Below, one piece after another: positions 1 to 9,706 of a DNA stretch of 64,000 bases. The notes beneath the pieces were generated by a model. It had not been told where the DNA came from. It saw nothing but the letters and a program-made list of their open reading frames with translations, and ran no database searches. Within the stretch, counting starts at the first letter, position 1. Each line of letters opens with the position of its first letter. The position numbers were made by a program, and so were the translations under genes. Source of the stretch: Hippasteria phrygiana (Eukaryota; Echinodermata; Asteroidea; Valvatida; Goniasteridae); contig JAZGUH010000360.1 in the NCBI GenBank assembly GCA_037893225.1, positions 2,034,398 to 2,098,397 of the forward strand. The letters are read 5' to 3'.

Positions 1-1
1 G

Positions 2-14
2 GTGTTCAGAACAC
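2..14. repeat. Dyad GTGTTC-A-GAACAC (representative)
   Basis: This is a perfect inverted repeat with 6-bp arms and a single central A. It recurs in most A-class units. B-class units have gtattcagaacac, with one mismatch. Short units have lost the right arm. Confidence 0.9.
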
Positions 15-20
15 TCCATA

Positions 21-34
21 CGCCGAGCTAGGCG
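21..34. repeat. GC-rich dyad CGCCGAGCTAGGCG (representative)
   Basis: The two 7-bp halves are complementary except for one G.A mismatch. In B units the corresponding region holds a different but also dyad-symmetric sequence, cgccc-t-gggcg, so symmetry is kept although the bases differ. Confidence 0.85.
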
Positions 35-53
35 CGTTGGTTTTGTTGAAATG

Positions 54-61
54 CCAATTGG
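54..61. repeat. Palindrome CCAATTGG (representative)
   Basis: This 8-bp perfect palindrome contains an MfeI site (CAATTG). It is present in essentially every full unit and absent from short units. In the right flank it becomes gcaattgg (site kept) or cgaattgg (site lost, for example near 60,361 and 62,761). Confidence 0.92.
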
Positions 62-603
62 AGAGAAAATAAATTTAGAACTTTTTTTCAGCGATGTGCT
101 CGAAACTGGCCCTGGGGTGTTCAGAACACTCTATACGCCGCCCTGGGCGCGTTGGTTATGTTGAAATGCCAATTGGAGAGACAAAAATTCGGAACTTTTT
201 TTCAGCGATGTGCTCGAAACTGGCCCTGGGGTATTCAGAACACTCGATACGTCGCCCTGGGCGCGTTGGTTATGTTGAAATGCCAATTGGAGAGAAACAA
301 ATTCGAAACATTTTTTTCAGCGATGTGCTCGAAACTGGACGTGGAGTGTTAAAAAAATTCGAAACATTTTTTTCAGCGATGTGCTCGAAACTGGCCCTGG
401 GGTGTTCAGAACACTCCATACGCCGAGCTAGGCGCGTTGGTTTTGTTGAAATGCCAATTGGAGAGAAAATAAATTTAGAACTTTTTTTCAGCGATGTGCT
501 CGAAACTGGCCCTGCGGTATTCAGAACACTCGATACGCCGCCCTGGGCGCGTTGGTTATGTTGAACTGCCAATTGGAGAGAAAAAAATTCGAAACATTTT
601 TTT

Positions 604-718
604 CAGCGATGTGCTCGAAACTGGCCCTGGGGTGTTCAGAACACTCCATACGCCGAGCTAGGCGCGTTGGTTTTGTTGAAATGCCAATTGGAGAGAAAAT
701 AAATTTAGAACTTTTTTT
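604..718 (+). repeat. Representative type-A 115-bp unit
   Basis: This is a clean example of the A class. It has ggtgttcagaacac (perfect 6-bp arms around one A), the cgccgagctaggcg core, gttttgttgaaatgcc and a gaaaataaatttagaac tail before the T run. CpG count is 6 with 22 C and 30 G in 115 bp, so CpG is at about the expected frequency. A units alternate with B units to give 230-bp dimers through much of the window. Confidence 0.95.
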
Positions 719-833
719 CAGCGATGTGCTCGAAACTGGCCCTGCGGTATTCAGAACACTCGATACGCCGCCCTGGGCGCGTTGGTTATGTTGAACTGCC
801 AATTGGAGAGAAAAAAATTCGAAACGTTTTTTT
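719..833 (+). repeat. Representative type-B 115-bp unit
   Basis: This B unit differs from A by cggtattcagaacac, ctcgatacgcc in place of ctccatacgcc, the core cgccctgggcg in place of the gagcta form, gttatgttgaactgcc, and an aaaaaaattcgaaac tail. It carries TCGA at unit positions 42-45 and 101-104, exactly 59 bp apart, which matters for the origin of the short unit. This copy ends in gaaacgttttttt, the signature of the unit preceding every s1 short unit. Confidence 0.95.
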
Positions 834-889
834 CAGCGATGTGCTCGAAACTGGACGTGGAGTGTTCAAAAAATTCGAAACATTTTTTT
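834..889 (+). repeat. Short unit class s1 (56 bp), module marker
   Basis: This is the first of 38 s1 short units. It reads cagcgatgtgctcgaaactg, then gacgtggagtgttcaaaaaa, then ttcgaaacattttttt. It lacks the second dyad, CCAATTGG and gagagaaa of a full unit. It always follows a B unit ending gaaacgttttttt. I used the s1 starts to delimit modules, at 834, 1806, 2664, 3752, 4610, 5928 and onward to 59654. Confidence 0.95.
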
Positions 890-1004
890 CAGCGATGTGC
901 TCGAAACTGGCCCTGGGGTGTTCAGAACACTCCATACGCCGAGCTAGGCGCGTTGGTTATGTTGAAATGCCAATTGGAGAGAAAAAAATTCGAAACCTTT
1001 TTTT

Positions 1005-1060
1005 CACCGATGTGCTCGAAACTGGACGTGGAGTGTTCAAAAAATTCGAAACATTGTTTT
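1005..1060 (+). repeat. Short unit class s2 (56 bp)
   Basis: This 56-bp short unit begins caccgatgtgctc rather than cagcgatgtgctc and ends cattgtttt. It lies one 115-bp unit after s1 in every module, so the s1-115-s2 arrangement is a fixed composite. Confidence 0.93.
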
Positions 1061-1289
1061 CAGCGATGTGCTCGAAACTAGCCCTGGGTTATTCAGAACA
1101 CTCCATACGCCGCCCTGGGCGCGTTGGTTATGTTGAAATGCCAATTGGAGAGAAAAAAATTCGGAACTTTTTTTCAGCGATGTGCTCGAAACTGGCCCTG
1201 GGGTATTCAGAACACTCGATACGTCGCCCTGGGCGCGTTGGTTATGTTGAAATGCCAATTGGAGAGAAACAAATTCGAAACATTTTTTT

Positions 1290-1345
1290 CAGCGATGTGC
1301 TCGAAACTGGACGTGGAGTGTTAAAAAAATTCGAAACATTTTTTT
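1290..1345 (+). repeat. Short unit class s3 (56 bp)
   Basis: This short unit carries gtgttaaaaaaattcgaaac, with a C to A change that distinguishes it from s1. It follows the unit with gatacgtcgccctggg and gagaaacaaattcg. Copies recur in the left-block, X, Y, W and V modules and are absent from Z and from the 2,636-bp repeat. Confidence 0.92.
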
Positions 1346-1805
1346 CAGCGAAGTGCTCGAAACTGGCCCTGGGGTGTTCAGAACACTCCATACGCCGAGC
1401 TAGGCGCGTTGGTTTTGTTGAAATGCCAATTGGAGAGAAAATAAATTTAGAACTTTTTTTCAGCGATGTGCTCGAAACTGGCCCTGCGGTATTCAGAACA
1501 CTCGATACGCCGCCCTGGGCGCGTTGGTTATGTTGAACTGCCAATTGGAGAGAAAAAAATTCGAAACATTTTTTTCAGCGATGTGCTCGAAACTGGCCCT
1601 GGGGTGTTCAGAACACTCCATACGCCGAGCTAGGCGCGTTGGTTTTGTTGAAATGCCAATTGGAGAGAAAATAAATTTAGAACTTTTTTTCAGCGATGTG
1701 CTCGAAACTGGCCCTGCGGTATTCAGAACACTCGATACGCCGCCCTGGGCGCGTTGGTTATGTTGAACTGCCAATTGGAGAGAAAAAAATTCGAAACGTT
1801 TTTTT

Positions 1806-2663
1806 CAGCGATGTGCTCGAAACTGGACGTGGAGTGTTCAAAAAATTCGAAACATTTTTTTCAGCGATGTGCTCGAAACTGGCCCTGGGGTGTTCAGAAC
1901 ACTCCATACGCCGAGCTAGGCGCGTTGGTTATGTTGAAATGCCAATTGGAGAGAAAAAAATTCGAAACCTTTTTTTCACCGATGTGCTCGAAACTGGACG
2001 TGGAGTGTTCAAAAAATTCGAAACATTGTTTTCAGCGATGTGCTCGAAACTAGCCCTGGGGTATTCAGAACACTCGATACGTCGCCCTGGGCGCGTTGGT
2101 TATGTTGAAATGCCAATTGGAGAGAAACAAATTCGAAACATTTTTTTCAGCGATGTGCTCGAAACTGGACGTGGAGTGTTAAAAAAATTCGAAACATTTT
2201 TTTCAGCGAAGTGCTCGAAACTGGCCCTGGGGTGTTCAGAACACTCCATACGCCGAGCTAGGCGCGTTGGTTTTGTTGAAATGCCAATTGGAGAGAAAAT
2301 AAATTTAGAACTTTTTTTCAGCGATGTGCTCGAAACTGGCCCTGCGGTATTCAGAACACTCGATACGCCGCCCTGGGCGCGTTGGTTATGTTGAACTGCC
2401 AATTGGAGAGAAAAAAATTCGAAACATTTTTTTCAGCGATGTGCTCGAAACTGGCCCTGGGGTGTTCAGAACACTCCATACGCCGAGCTAGGCGCGTTGG
2501 TTTTGTTGAAATGCCAATTGGAGAGAAAATAAATTTAGAACTTTTTTTCAGCGATGTGCTCGAAACTGGCCCTGCGGTATTCAGAACACTCGATACGCCG
2601 CCCTGGGCGCGTTGGTTATGTTGAACTGCCAATTGGAGAGAAAAAAATTCGAAACGTTTTTTT
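1806..2663 (+). repeat. Left-block module, 858 bp, 9 units
   Basis: It equals the 972-bp module minus its 114-bp unit and has three short units. It forms the first part of the 1,946-bp tandem duplication and keeps the gaagtg variant (near 2,207). The unit after s1 ends aaaaaaattcgaaacc. Confidence 0.88.
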
Positions 2664-3751
2664 CAGCGATGTGCTCGAAACTGGACGTGGAGTGTTCAAA
2701 AAATTCGAAACATTTTTTTCAGCGATGTGCTCGAAACTGGCCCTGGGGTGTTCAGAACACTCCATACGCCGAGCTAGGCGCGTTGGTTATGTTGAAATGC
2801 CAATTGGAGAGAAAACAATTTGAAACCTTTTTTTCACCGATGTGCTCGAAACTGGACGTGGAGTGTTCAAAAAATTCGAAACATTGTTTTCAGCGATGTG
2901 CTCGAAACTGGCCCTGGGGTATTCAGAACACTCGATACGTCGCCCTGGGCGCGTTGGTTATGTTGAAATGCCAATTGGAGAGAAACAAATTCGAAACATT
3001 TTTTTCAGCGATGTGCTCGAAACTGGACGTGGAGTGTTAAAAAAATTCGAAACATTTTTTTCAGCGAAGTGCTCGAAACTGGCCCTGGGGTGTTCAGAAC
3101 ACTCCATACGCCGAGCTAGGCGCGTTGGTTTTGTTGAAATGCCAATTGGAGAGAAAATAAATTTAGAACTTTTTTTCAGCGATGTGCTCGAAACTGGCCC
3201 TGCGGTATTCAGAACACTCGCTACGCCGCCCTGGGCGCGTTGGTTATGTTGAACTGCCAATTGGAGAGAAAAAAATTGGAAACATTTTTTTCAGCGATGT
3301 GCTCGAAACTGGCCCTGGGGTGTTCAGAACACTCCATACGCCGAGCTAGGCGCGTTGGTTTTGTTGAAATGCCAATTGGAGAGAAAATAAATTTAGAACT
3401 TTTTTTCAGCGATGTGCTCGAAACTGGCCCTGCGGTATTCAGAACACTCGATACGCCGCCCTGGGCGCGTTGGTTATGTTGAACTGCCAATTGGAGAGAA
3501 AAAAATTCGAAACATTTTTTTCAGCGATGTGCTCGAAACTGGCCCTGGGGTGTTCAGAACACTCCATACGCCGAGCTAGGCGCGTTGGTTTTGTTGAAAT
3601 GCCAATTGGAGAGAAAATAAATTTAGAACTTTTTTTCAGCGATGTGCTCGAAACTGGCCCTGCGGTATTCAGAACACTCGATACGCCGCCCTGGGCGCGT
3701 TGGTTATGTTGAACTGCCAATTGGAGAGAAAAAAATTCGAAACGTTTTTTT
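2664..3751 (+). repeat. Left-block module, 1,088 bp, 11 units
   Basis: It equals the 858-bp module plus one A/B dimer of 230 bp. The added dimer has ctcgctacgcc and aaaattggaaac, variants later seen in Z modules and in the 2,636-bp repeat. The unit after s1 ends gaaaacaatttgaaacc, the form that later becomes universal. Confidence 0.88.
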
Positions 3752-4609
3752 CAGCGATGTGCTCGAAACTGGACGTGGAGTGTTCAAAAAATTCGAAACA
3801 TTTTTTTCAGCGATGTGCTCGAAACTGGCCCTGGGGTGTTCAGAACACTCCATACGCCGAGCTAGGCGCGTTGGTTATGTTGAAATGCCAATTGGAGAGA
3901 AAAAAATTCGAAACCTTTTTTTCACCGATGTGCTCGAAACTGGACGTGGAGTGTTCAAAAAATTCGAAACATTGTTTTCAGCGATGTGCTCGAAACTAGC
4001 CCTGGGGTATTCAGAACACTCGATACGTCGCCCTGGGCGCGTTGGTTATGTTGAAATGCCAATTGGAGAGAAACAAATTCGAAACATTTTTTTCAGCGAT
4101 GTGCTCGAAACTGGACGTGGAGTGTTAAAAAAATTCGAAACATTTTTTTCAGCGAAGTGCTCGAAACTGGCCCTGGGGTGTTCAGAACACTCCATACGCC
4201 GAGCTAGGCGCGTTGGTTTTGTTGAAATGCCAATTGGAGAGAAAATAAATTTAGAACTTTTTTTCAGCGATGTGCTCGAAACTGGCCCTGCGGTATTCAG
4301 AACACTCGATACGCCGCCCTGGGCGCGTTGGTTATGTTGAACTGCCAATTGGAGAGAAAAAAATTCGAAACATTTTTTTCAGCGATGTGCTCGAAACTGG
4401 CCCTGGGGTGTTCAGAACACTCCATACGCCGAGCTAGGCGCGTTGGTTTTGTTGAAATGCCAATTGGAGAGAAAATAAATTTAGAACTTTTTTTCAGCGA
4501 TGTGCTCGAAACTGGCCCTGCGGTATTCAGAACACTCGATACGCCGCCCTGGGCGCGTTGGTTATGTTGAACTGCCAATTGGAGAGAAAAAAATTCGAAA
4601 CGTTTTTTT
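3752..4609 (+). repeat. Left-block module, 858 bp, second copy
   Basis: It repeats 1806-2663 at an offset of 1,946 bp, with the same variants including aaaaaaattcgaaacc after s1 and gaagtg near 4,153. Confidence 0.88.
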
Positions 4610-5927
4610 CAGCGATGTGCTCGAAACTGGACGTGGAGTGTTCAAAAAATTCGAAACATTTTTTTCAGCGATGTGCTCGAAACTGGCCCTGGGGTGTTCA
4701 GAACACTCCATACGCCGAGCTAGGCGCGTTGGTTATGTTGAAATGCCAATTGGAGAGAAAACAATTTGAAACCTTTTTTTCACCGATGTGCTCGAAACTG
4801 GACGTGGAGTGTTCAAAAAATTCGAAACATTGTTTTCAGCGATGTGCTCGAAACTGGCCCTGGGGTATTCAGAACACTCGATACGTCGCCCTGGGCGCGT
4901 TGGTTATGTTGAAATGCCAATTGGAGAGAAACAAATTCGAAACATTTTTTTCAGCGATGTGCTCGAAACTGGACGTGGAGTGTTAAAAAAATTCGAAACA
5001 TTTTTTTCAGCGAAGTGCTCGAAACTGGCCCTGGGGTGTTCAGAACACTCCATACGCCGAGCTAGGCGCGTTGGTTTTGTTGAAATGCCAATTGGAGAGA
5101 AAATAAATTTAGAACTTTTTTTCAGCGATGTGCTCGAAACTGGCCCTGCGGTATTCAGAACACTCGCTACGCCGCCCTGGGCGCGTTGGTTATGTTGAAC
5201 TGCCAATTGGAGAGAAAAAAATTGGAAACATTTTTTTCAGCGATGTGCTCGAAACTGGCCCTGGGGTGTTCAGAACACTCCATACGCCGAGCTAGGCGCG
5301 TTGGTTTTGTTGAAATGCCAATTGGAGAGAAAATAAATTTAGAACTTTTTTTCAGCGATGTGCTCGAAACTGGCCCTGCGGTATTCAGAACACTCGATAC
5401 GCCGCCCTGGGCGCGTTGGTTATGTTGAACTGCCAATTGGAGAGAAAAAAATTCGAAACATTTTTTTCAGCGATGTGCTCGAAACTGGCCCTGGGGTGTT
5501 CAGAACACTCCATACGCCGAGCTAGGCGCGTTGGTTTTGTTGAAATGCCAATTGGAGAGAAAATAAATTTAGAACTTTTTTTCAGCGATGTGCTCGAAAC
5601 TGGCCCTGCGGTATTCAAAACACTCGATACGCCGCCCTGGGCGCGTTGGTTATGTTGAACTGCCAATTGGAGAGAAAAAAATTCGAAACATTTTTTTCAG
5701 CGATGTGCTCGAAACTGGCCCTGGGGTGTTCAGAACACTCCATACGCCGAGCTAGGCGCGTTGGTTTTGTTGAAATGCCAATTGGAGAGAAAATAAATTT
5801 AGAACTTTTTTTCAGCGATGTGCTCGAAACTGGCCCTGCGGTATTCAGAACACTCGATACGCCGCCCTGGGCGCGTTGGTTATGTTGAACTGCCAATTGG
5901 AGAGAAAAAAATTCGAAACGTTTTTTT
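4610..5927 (+). repeat. Left-block module, 1,318 bp, 13 units
   Basis: It repeats the 1,088-bp module at an offset of 1,946 bp and then carries one further 230-bp A/B dimer with gtattcaaaacac near 5,612. That caaaacac variant recurs in Z-type dimers, so this module is a bridge to the central mosaic. Confidence 0.87.
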
Positions 5928-7932
5928 CAGCGATGTGCTCGAAACTGGACGTGGAGTGTTCAAAAAATTCGAAACATTTTTTTCAGCGATGTGCTCGAAA
6001 CTGGCCCTGGGGTGTTCAGAACACTCCATACGCCGAGCTAGGCGCGTTGGTTATGTTGAAATGCCAATTGGAGAGAAAACAATTTGAAACCTTTTTTTCA
6101 CCGATGTGCTCGAAACTGGACGTGGAGTGTTCAAAAAATTCGAAACATTGTTTTCAGCGATGTGCTCGAAACTGGCCCTGGGGTATTCAGAACACTCCAT
6201 ACGCCGCCCTGGGCGCGTTGGTTATGTTGAAATGCCAATTGGAGAGAAAAAAATTAGGAACTTTTTTTCAGCGATGTGCTCGAAACTGGCCCTGGGGTGT
6301 TCAGAACACTCTATACGCCGCCCTGGGCGCGTTGGTTATGTTGAACTGCCAATTGGAGAGAAAAAAATTCGAAACATTTTTTTCAGCGATGTGCTCCAAA
6401 CTGGCCCTGGGGTGTTCAGAACACTCCATACGCCGAGCTAGGCGCGTTGGTTTTGTTGAAATGCCAATTGGAGAGAAAATAAATTTAGAACTTTTTTTCA
6501 GCGATGTGCTCGAAACTGGCCCTGCGGTATTCAGAACACTCGATACGCCGACCTGGGCGCGTTGGTTATGTTGAACTGCCAATTGGAGAGAAAACAATTC
6601 GAAACATTTTTTTCAGCGATGTGCTCGAAACTGGCCCTGGGGTGTTCAGAACACTCCATACGCCGAGCTAGGCGCGTTGGTTTTGTTGAAATGCCAATTG
6701 GAGAGAAAATCAATTCAAAACGTTTTTTTCAGCGATGTGCTCGAAACTGGACGTGGAGTGTTCAAAAAATTCGAAACATTTTTTTCAGCGATGTGCTCGA
6801 AACTGGCCCTGGGGTTTTCAGAACACTCCATACGCCGAGCTAGGCGCGTTGGTTATGTTGAAATGCCAATTGGAGAGAAAAAAATTCGAAACCTTTTTTT
6901 CACCGATGTGCTCGAAACTGGCCCCGGGGTGTTCAGAACACTCCATACGCCGAGCTAGGCGCGTTGGTTATGTTGAAATGCCAATTGGAGAGAAAAAAAA
7001 TCGAAACCTTTTTTTCACCGATGTGCTCGAAACTGGACGTGGAGTGTTTAAAAAATTCGAAACATTGTTTTGAGCGATGTGCTCGAAACTAGCCCTGGGG
7101 TATTCAGAACACTCGATACGTCGCCCTGGGCGCGTTGGTTATGTTGAAATGCCAATTGGAGAGAAACAAATTCGAAACATTTTTTTCAGCGATGTGCTCG
7201 AAACTGGACGTGGAGTGTTAAAAAAATTCGAAACATTTTTTTCAGCGATGTGCTCGAAACTGGCCCTGGGGTGTTCAGAACACTCCATACGCCGAGCTAG
7301 GCGCGTTGGTTTTGTTGAAATGCCAATTGGAGAGAAAATAAATTTAGAACTTTTTTTCAGCGATGTGCTCGAAACTGGCCCTGCGGTATTCAGAACACTC
7401 GATACGCCGCCCTGGGCGCGTTGGTTATGTTGAACTGCCAATTGGAGAGAAAAAAATTCGAAACATTTTTTTCAGCGATGTGCTCGAAACTGGCCCTGGG
7501 GTGTTCAGAACACTCCATACGCCGAGCTAGGCGCGTTGGTTTTGTTGAAATGCCAATTGGAGAGAAAATAAATTTAGAACTTTTTTTCAGCGATGTGCTC
7601 GAAACTGGCCCTGCGGTATTCAAAACACTCGATACGCCGCCCTGGGCGCGTTGGTTATGTTGAACTGCCAATTGGAGAGAAAAAAATTCGAAACATTTTT
7701 TTCAGCGATGTGCTCGAAACTGGCCCTGGGGTGTTCAGAACACTCCATACGCCGAGCTAGGCGCGTTGGTTTTGTTGAAATGCCAATTGGAGAGAAAATA
7801 AATTTAGAACTTTTTTTCAGCGATGTGCTCGAAACTGGCCCTGCGGTATTCAGAACACTCGATACGCCGCCCTGGGCGCGTTGGTTATGTTGAACTGCCA
7901 ATTGGAGAGAAACAAATTCGAAACGTTTTTTT
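5928..7932 (+). repeat. Module X, copy 1 (2,005 bp, 20 units)
   Basis: It comprises five short, thirteen 115-bp, one 114-bp and one 116-bp unit. Markers are attaggaac (D unit, 6155-6268), gctccaaac near 6,393, cgacctgggcg near 6,549, gaaaatcaattcaaaacg near 6,705-6,722, a SmaI core (ccccgggg, 6922-6929), s4 at 7016 and s3 at 7187. It is the reference X module. Confidence 0.9.
7016..7071 (+). repeat. Short unit class s4 (56 bp)
   Basis: This short unit starts with cacc and carries gtgtttaaaaaattcgaaac and cattgtttt. The following full unit begins gagcgatg instead of cagcgatg. It occurs once per X and Y type module and not in the left block or in Z. Confidence 0.92.
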
Positions 7933-9706
7933 CAGCGATGTGCTCGAAACTGGACGTGGAGTGTTCAAAAAATTCGAAACATTTTTTTCAGCGATGTGCT
8001 CGAAACTGGCCCTGGGGTGTTCAGAACACTCCATACGCCGAGCTAGGCGCGTTGGTTATGTTGAAATGCCAATTGGAGAGAAAACAATTTGAAACCTTTT
8101 TTTCACCGATGTGCTCGAAACTGGACGTGGAGTGTTCAAAAAATTCGAAACATTGTTTTCAGCGATGTGCTCGAAACTGGCCCTGGGGTATTCAGAACAC
8201 TCCATACGCCGCCCTGGGCGCGTTGGTTATGTTGAAATGCCAATTGGAGAGAAAAAAATTAGGAACTTTTTTTCAGCGATGTGCTCGAAACTGGCCCTGG
8301 GGTGTTCAGAACACTCTATACGCCGCCCTGGGCGCGTTGGTTATGTTGAACTGCCAATTGGAGAGAAAAAAATTCGAAACATTTTTTTCAGCGATGTGCT
8401 CCAAACTGGCCCTGGGGTGTTCAGAACACTCCATACGCCGAGCTAGGCGCGTTGGTTTTGTTGAAATGCCAATTGGAGAGAAAATAAATTTAGAACTTTT
8501 TTTCAGCGATGTGCTCGAAACTGGCCCTGCGGTATTCAGAACACTCGATACGCCGCCCTGGGCGCGTTGGTTATGTTGAACTGCCAATTGGAGAGAAAAC
8601 AATTCGAAACATTTTTTTCAGCGATGTGCTCGAAACTGGCCCTGGGGTGTTCAGAACACTCCATACGCCGAGCTAGGCGCGTTGGTTTTGTTGAAATGCC
8701 AATTGGAGAGAAAATAAATTCAAAACCTTTTTTTCAGCGATGTGCTCGAAACTGGACGTGGAGTGTTCAAAAAATTCGAAACATTTTTTTCAGCGATGTG
8801 CTCGAAACTGGCCCTGGGGTTTTCAGAACACTCCATACGCCGAGCTAGGCGCGTTGGTTATGTTGAAATGCCAATTGGAGAGAAAAAAATTCGAAACCTT
8901 TTTTTCACCGATGTGCTCGAAACTGGCCCCGGGGTGTTCAGAACACTCCATACGCCGAGCTAGGCGCGTTGGTTATGTTGAAATGCCAATTGGAGAGAAA
9001 AAAAATCGAAACCTTTTTTTCACCGATGTGCTCGAAACTGGACGTGGAGTGTTTAAAAAATTCGAAACATTGTTTTGAGCGATGTGCTCGAAACTAGCCC
9101 TGGGGTATTCAGAACACTCGATACGTCGCCCTGGGCGCGTTGGTTATGTTGAAATGCCAATTGGAGAGAAACAAATTCGAAACATTTTTTTCAGCGATGT
9201 GCTCGAAACTGGACGTGGAGTGTTAAAAAAATTCGAAACATTTTTTTCAGCGATGTGCTCGAAACTGGCCCTGGGGTGTTCAGAACACTCCATACGCCGA
9301 GCTAGGGCGTTGGTTTTGTTGAAATGCCAATTGGAGAGAAAATAAATTTAGAACTTTTTTTCAGCGATGTGCTCGAAACTGGCCCTGCGGTATTCAGAAC
9401 ACTCGATACGCCGCCCTGGGCGCGTTGGTTATGTTGAACTGCCAATTGGAGAGAAAAAAATTCGAAACATTTTTTTCAGCGATGTGCTCGAAACTGGCCC
9501 TGGGGTGTTCAGAACACTCCATACGCCGAGCTAGGCGCGTTGGTTTTGTTGAAATGCCAATTGGAGAGAAAATAAATTTAGAACTTTTTTTCAGCGATGT
9601 GCTCGAAACTGGCCCTGCGGTATTCAGAACACTCGATACGCCGCCCTGGGCGCGTTGGTTATGTTGAACTGCCAATTGGAGAGAAACAAATTCGAAACGT
9701 TTTTTT
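7933..9706 (+). repeat. Module Y, copy 1 (1,774 bp, 18 units)
   Basis: It follows the X order but lacks one 230-bp A/B dimer and has a 1-bp deletion (gagctagggcgttgg near 9,299) making a 114-bp unit. It has cgccctgggcg where X1 has cgacctgggcg, and gaaaataaattcaaaacc in place of the caattcaaaacg form. Confidence 0.88.

Larger units (their letters stand above)
1..833 (+). repeat. Leading segment, partial module
   Basis: Unit starts are 89, 203, 318 (short, s3 type), 374, 489, 604 and 719; 1-88 is a partial unit. It contains the rare variant gagacaaaaattcgg near 177-191, seen again only near 30,700. The module begins upstream of the window. Confidence 0.9.
834..1805 (+). repeat. Left-block module, 972 bp, 10 units
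   Basis: Unit lengths in order are 56, 115, 56, 114, 115, 56, 115, 115, 115, 115. The 114-bp unit at 1061-1174 is the only difference in length from the 858-bp module that follows. The unit starting at 1346 carries cagcgaagtgctc (T to A), a marker of the left block. Confidence 0.9.

Noticed and set aside
2..14. Hormone-response or heat-shock element in the GTGTTCAGAACAC dyad
   Set aside because: The half-sites are one base apart, whereas the steroid element needs three between inverted AGAACA halves and the heat-shock element needs two between TTC and GAA. No gene is nearby to regulate.
82..105. Intrinsic bending from phased A/T tracts
   Set aside because: The A run before each ttcgaaac and the T run after it are not spaced at about 10.5 bp as far as I can count, so I do not claim curvature without a calculation.
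101..118. CENP-B box-like match
   Set aside because: The aattcgaaaca segment of many units matches the TTCGnnnnA half of the mammalian CENP-B box, but the CGGG half is replaced by TTTT. I saw no full box in the common A, B or short units.
1..120. 5S rRNA, tRNA or other RNA polymerase III gene repeated in tandem
   Set aside because: The unit length is near that of 5S RNA, but the sequence shows no 5S or tRNA fold. The tcgaaac segments fit the B-box consensus poorly and no A box is seen at the proper distance.
270..572. Minus-strand open frames of about 90-100 codons repeated throughout
   Set aside because: These are reverse-strand translations of an A/B dimer that recur with every copy. They overlap plus-strand frames and rise and fall with the repeat.
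724..1536. Open reading frame of 270 codons; others of 226-270 codons near 45336-46148, 50664-51476 and their repeats
   Set aside because: The 115-bp unit is one base more than 38 codons, so the same DNA is read in a different frame in each successive unit. 114-bp units and the 115 + 56 composite happen to keep frame, which extends the run. The stop-poor unit gives overlapping frames on both strands, with no sign of a preferred frame.
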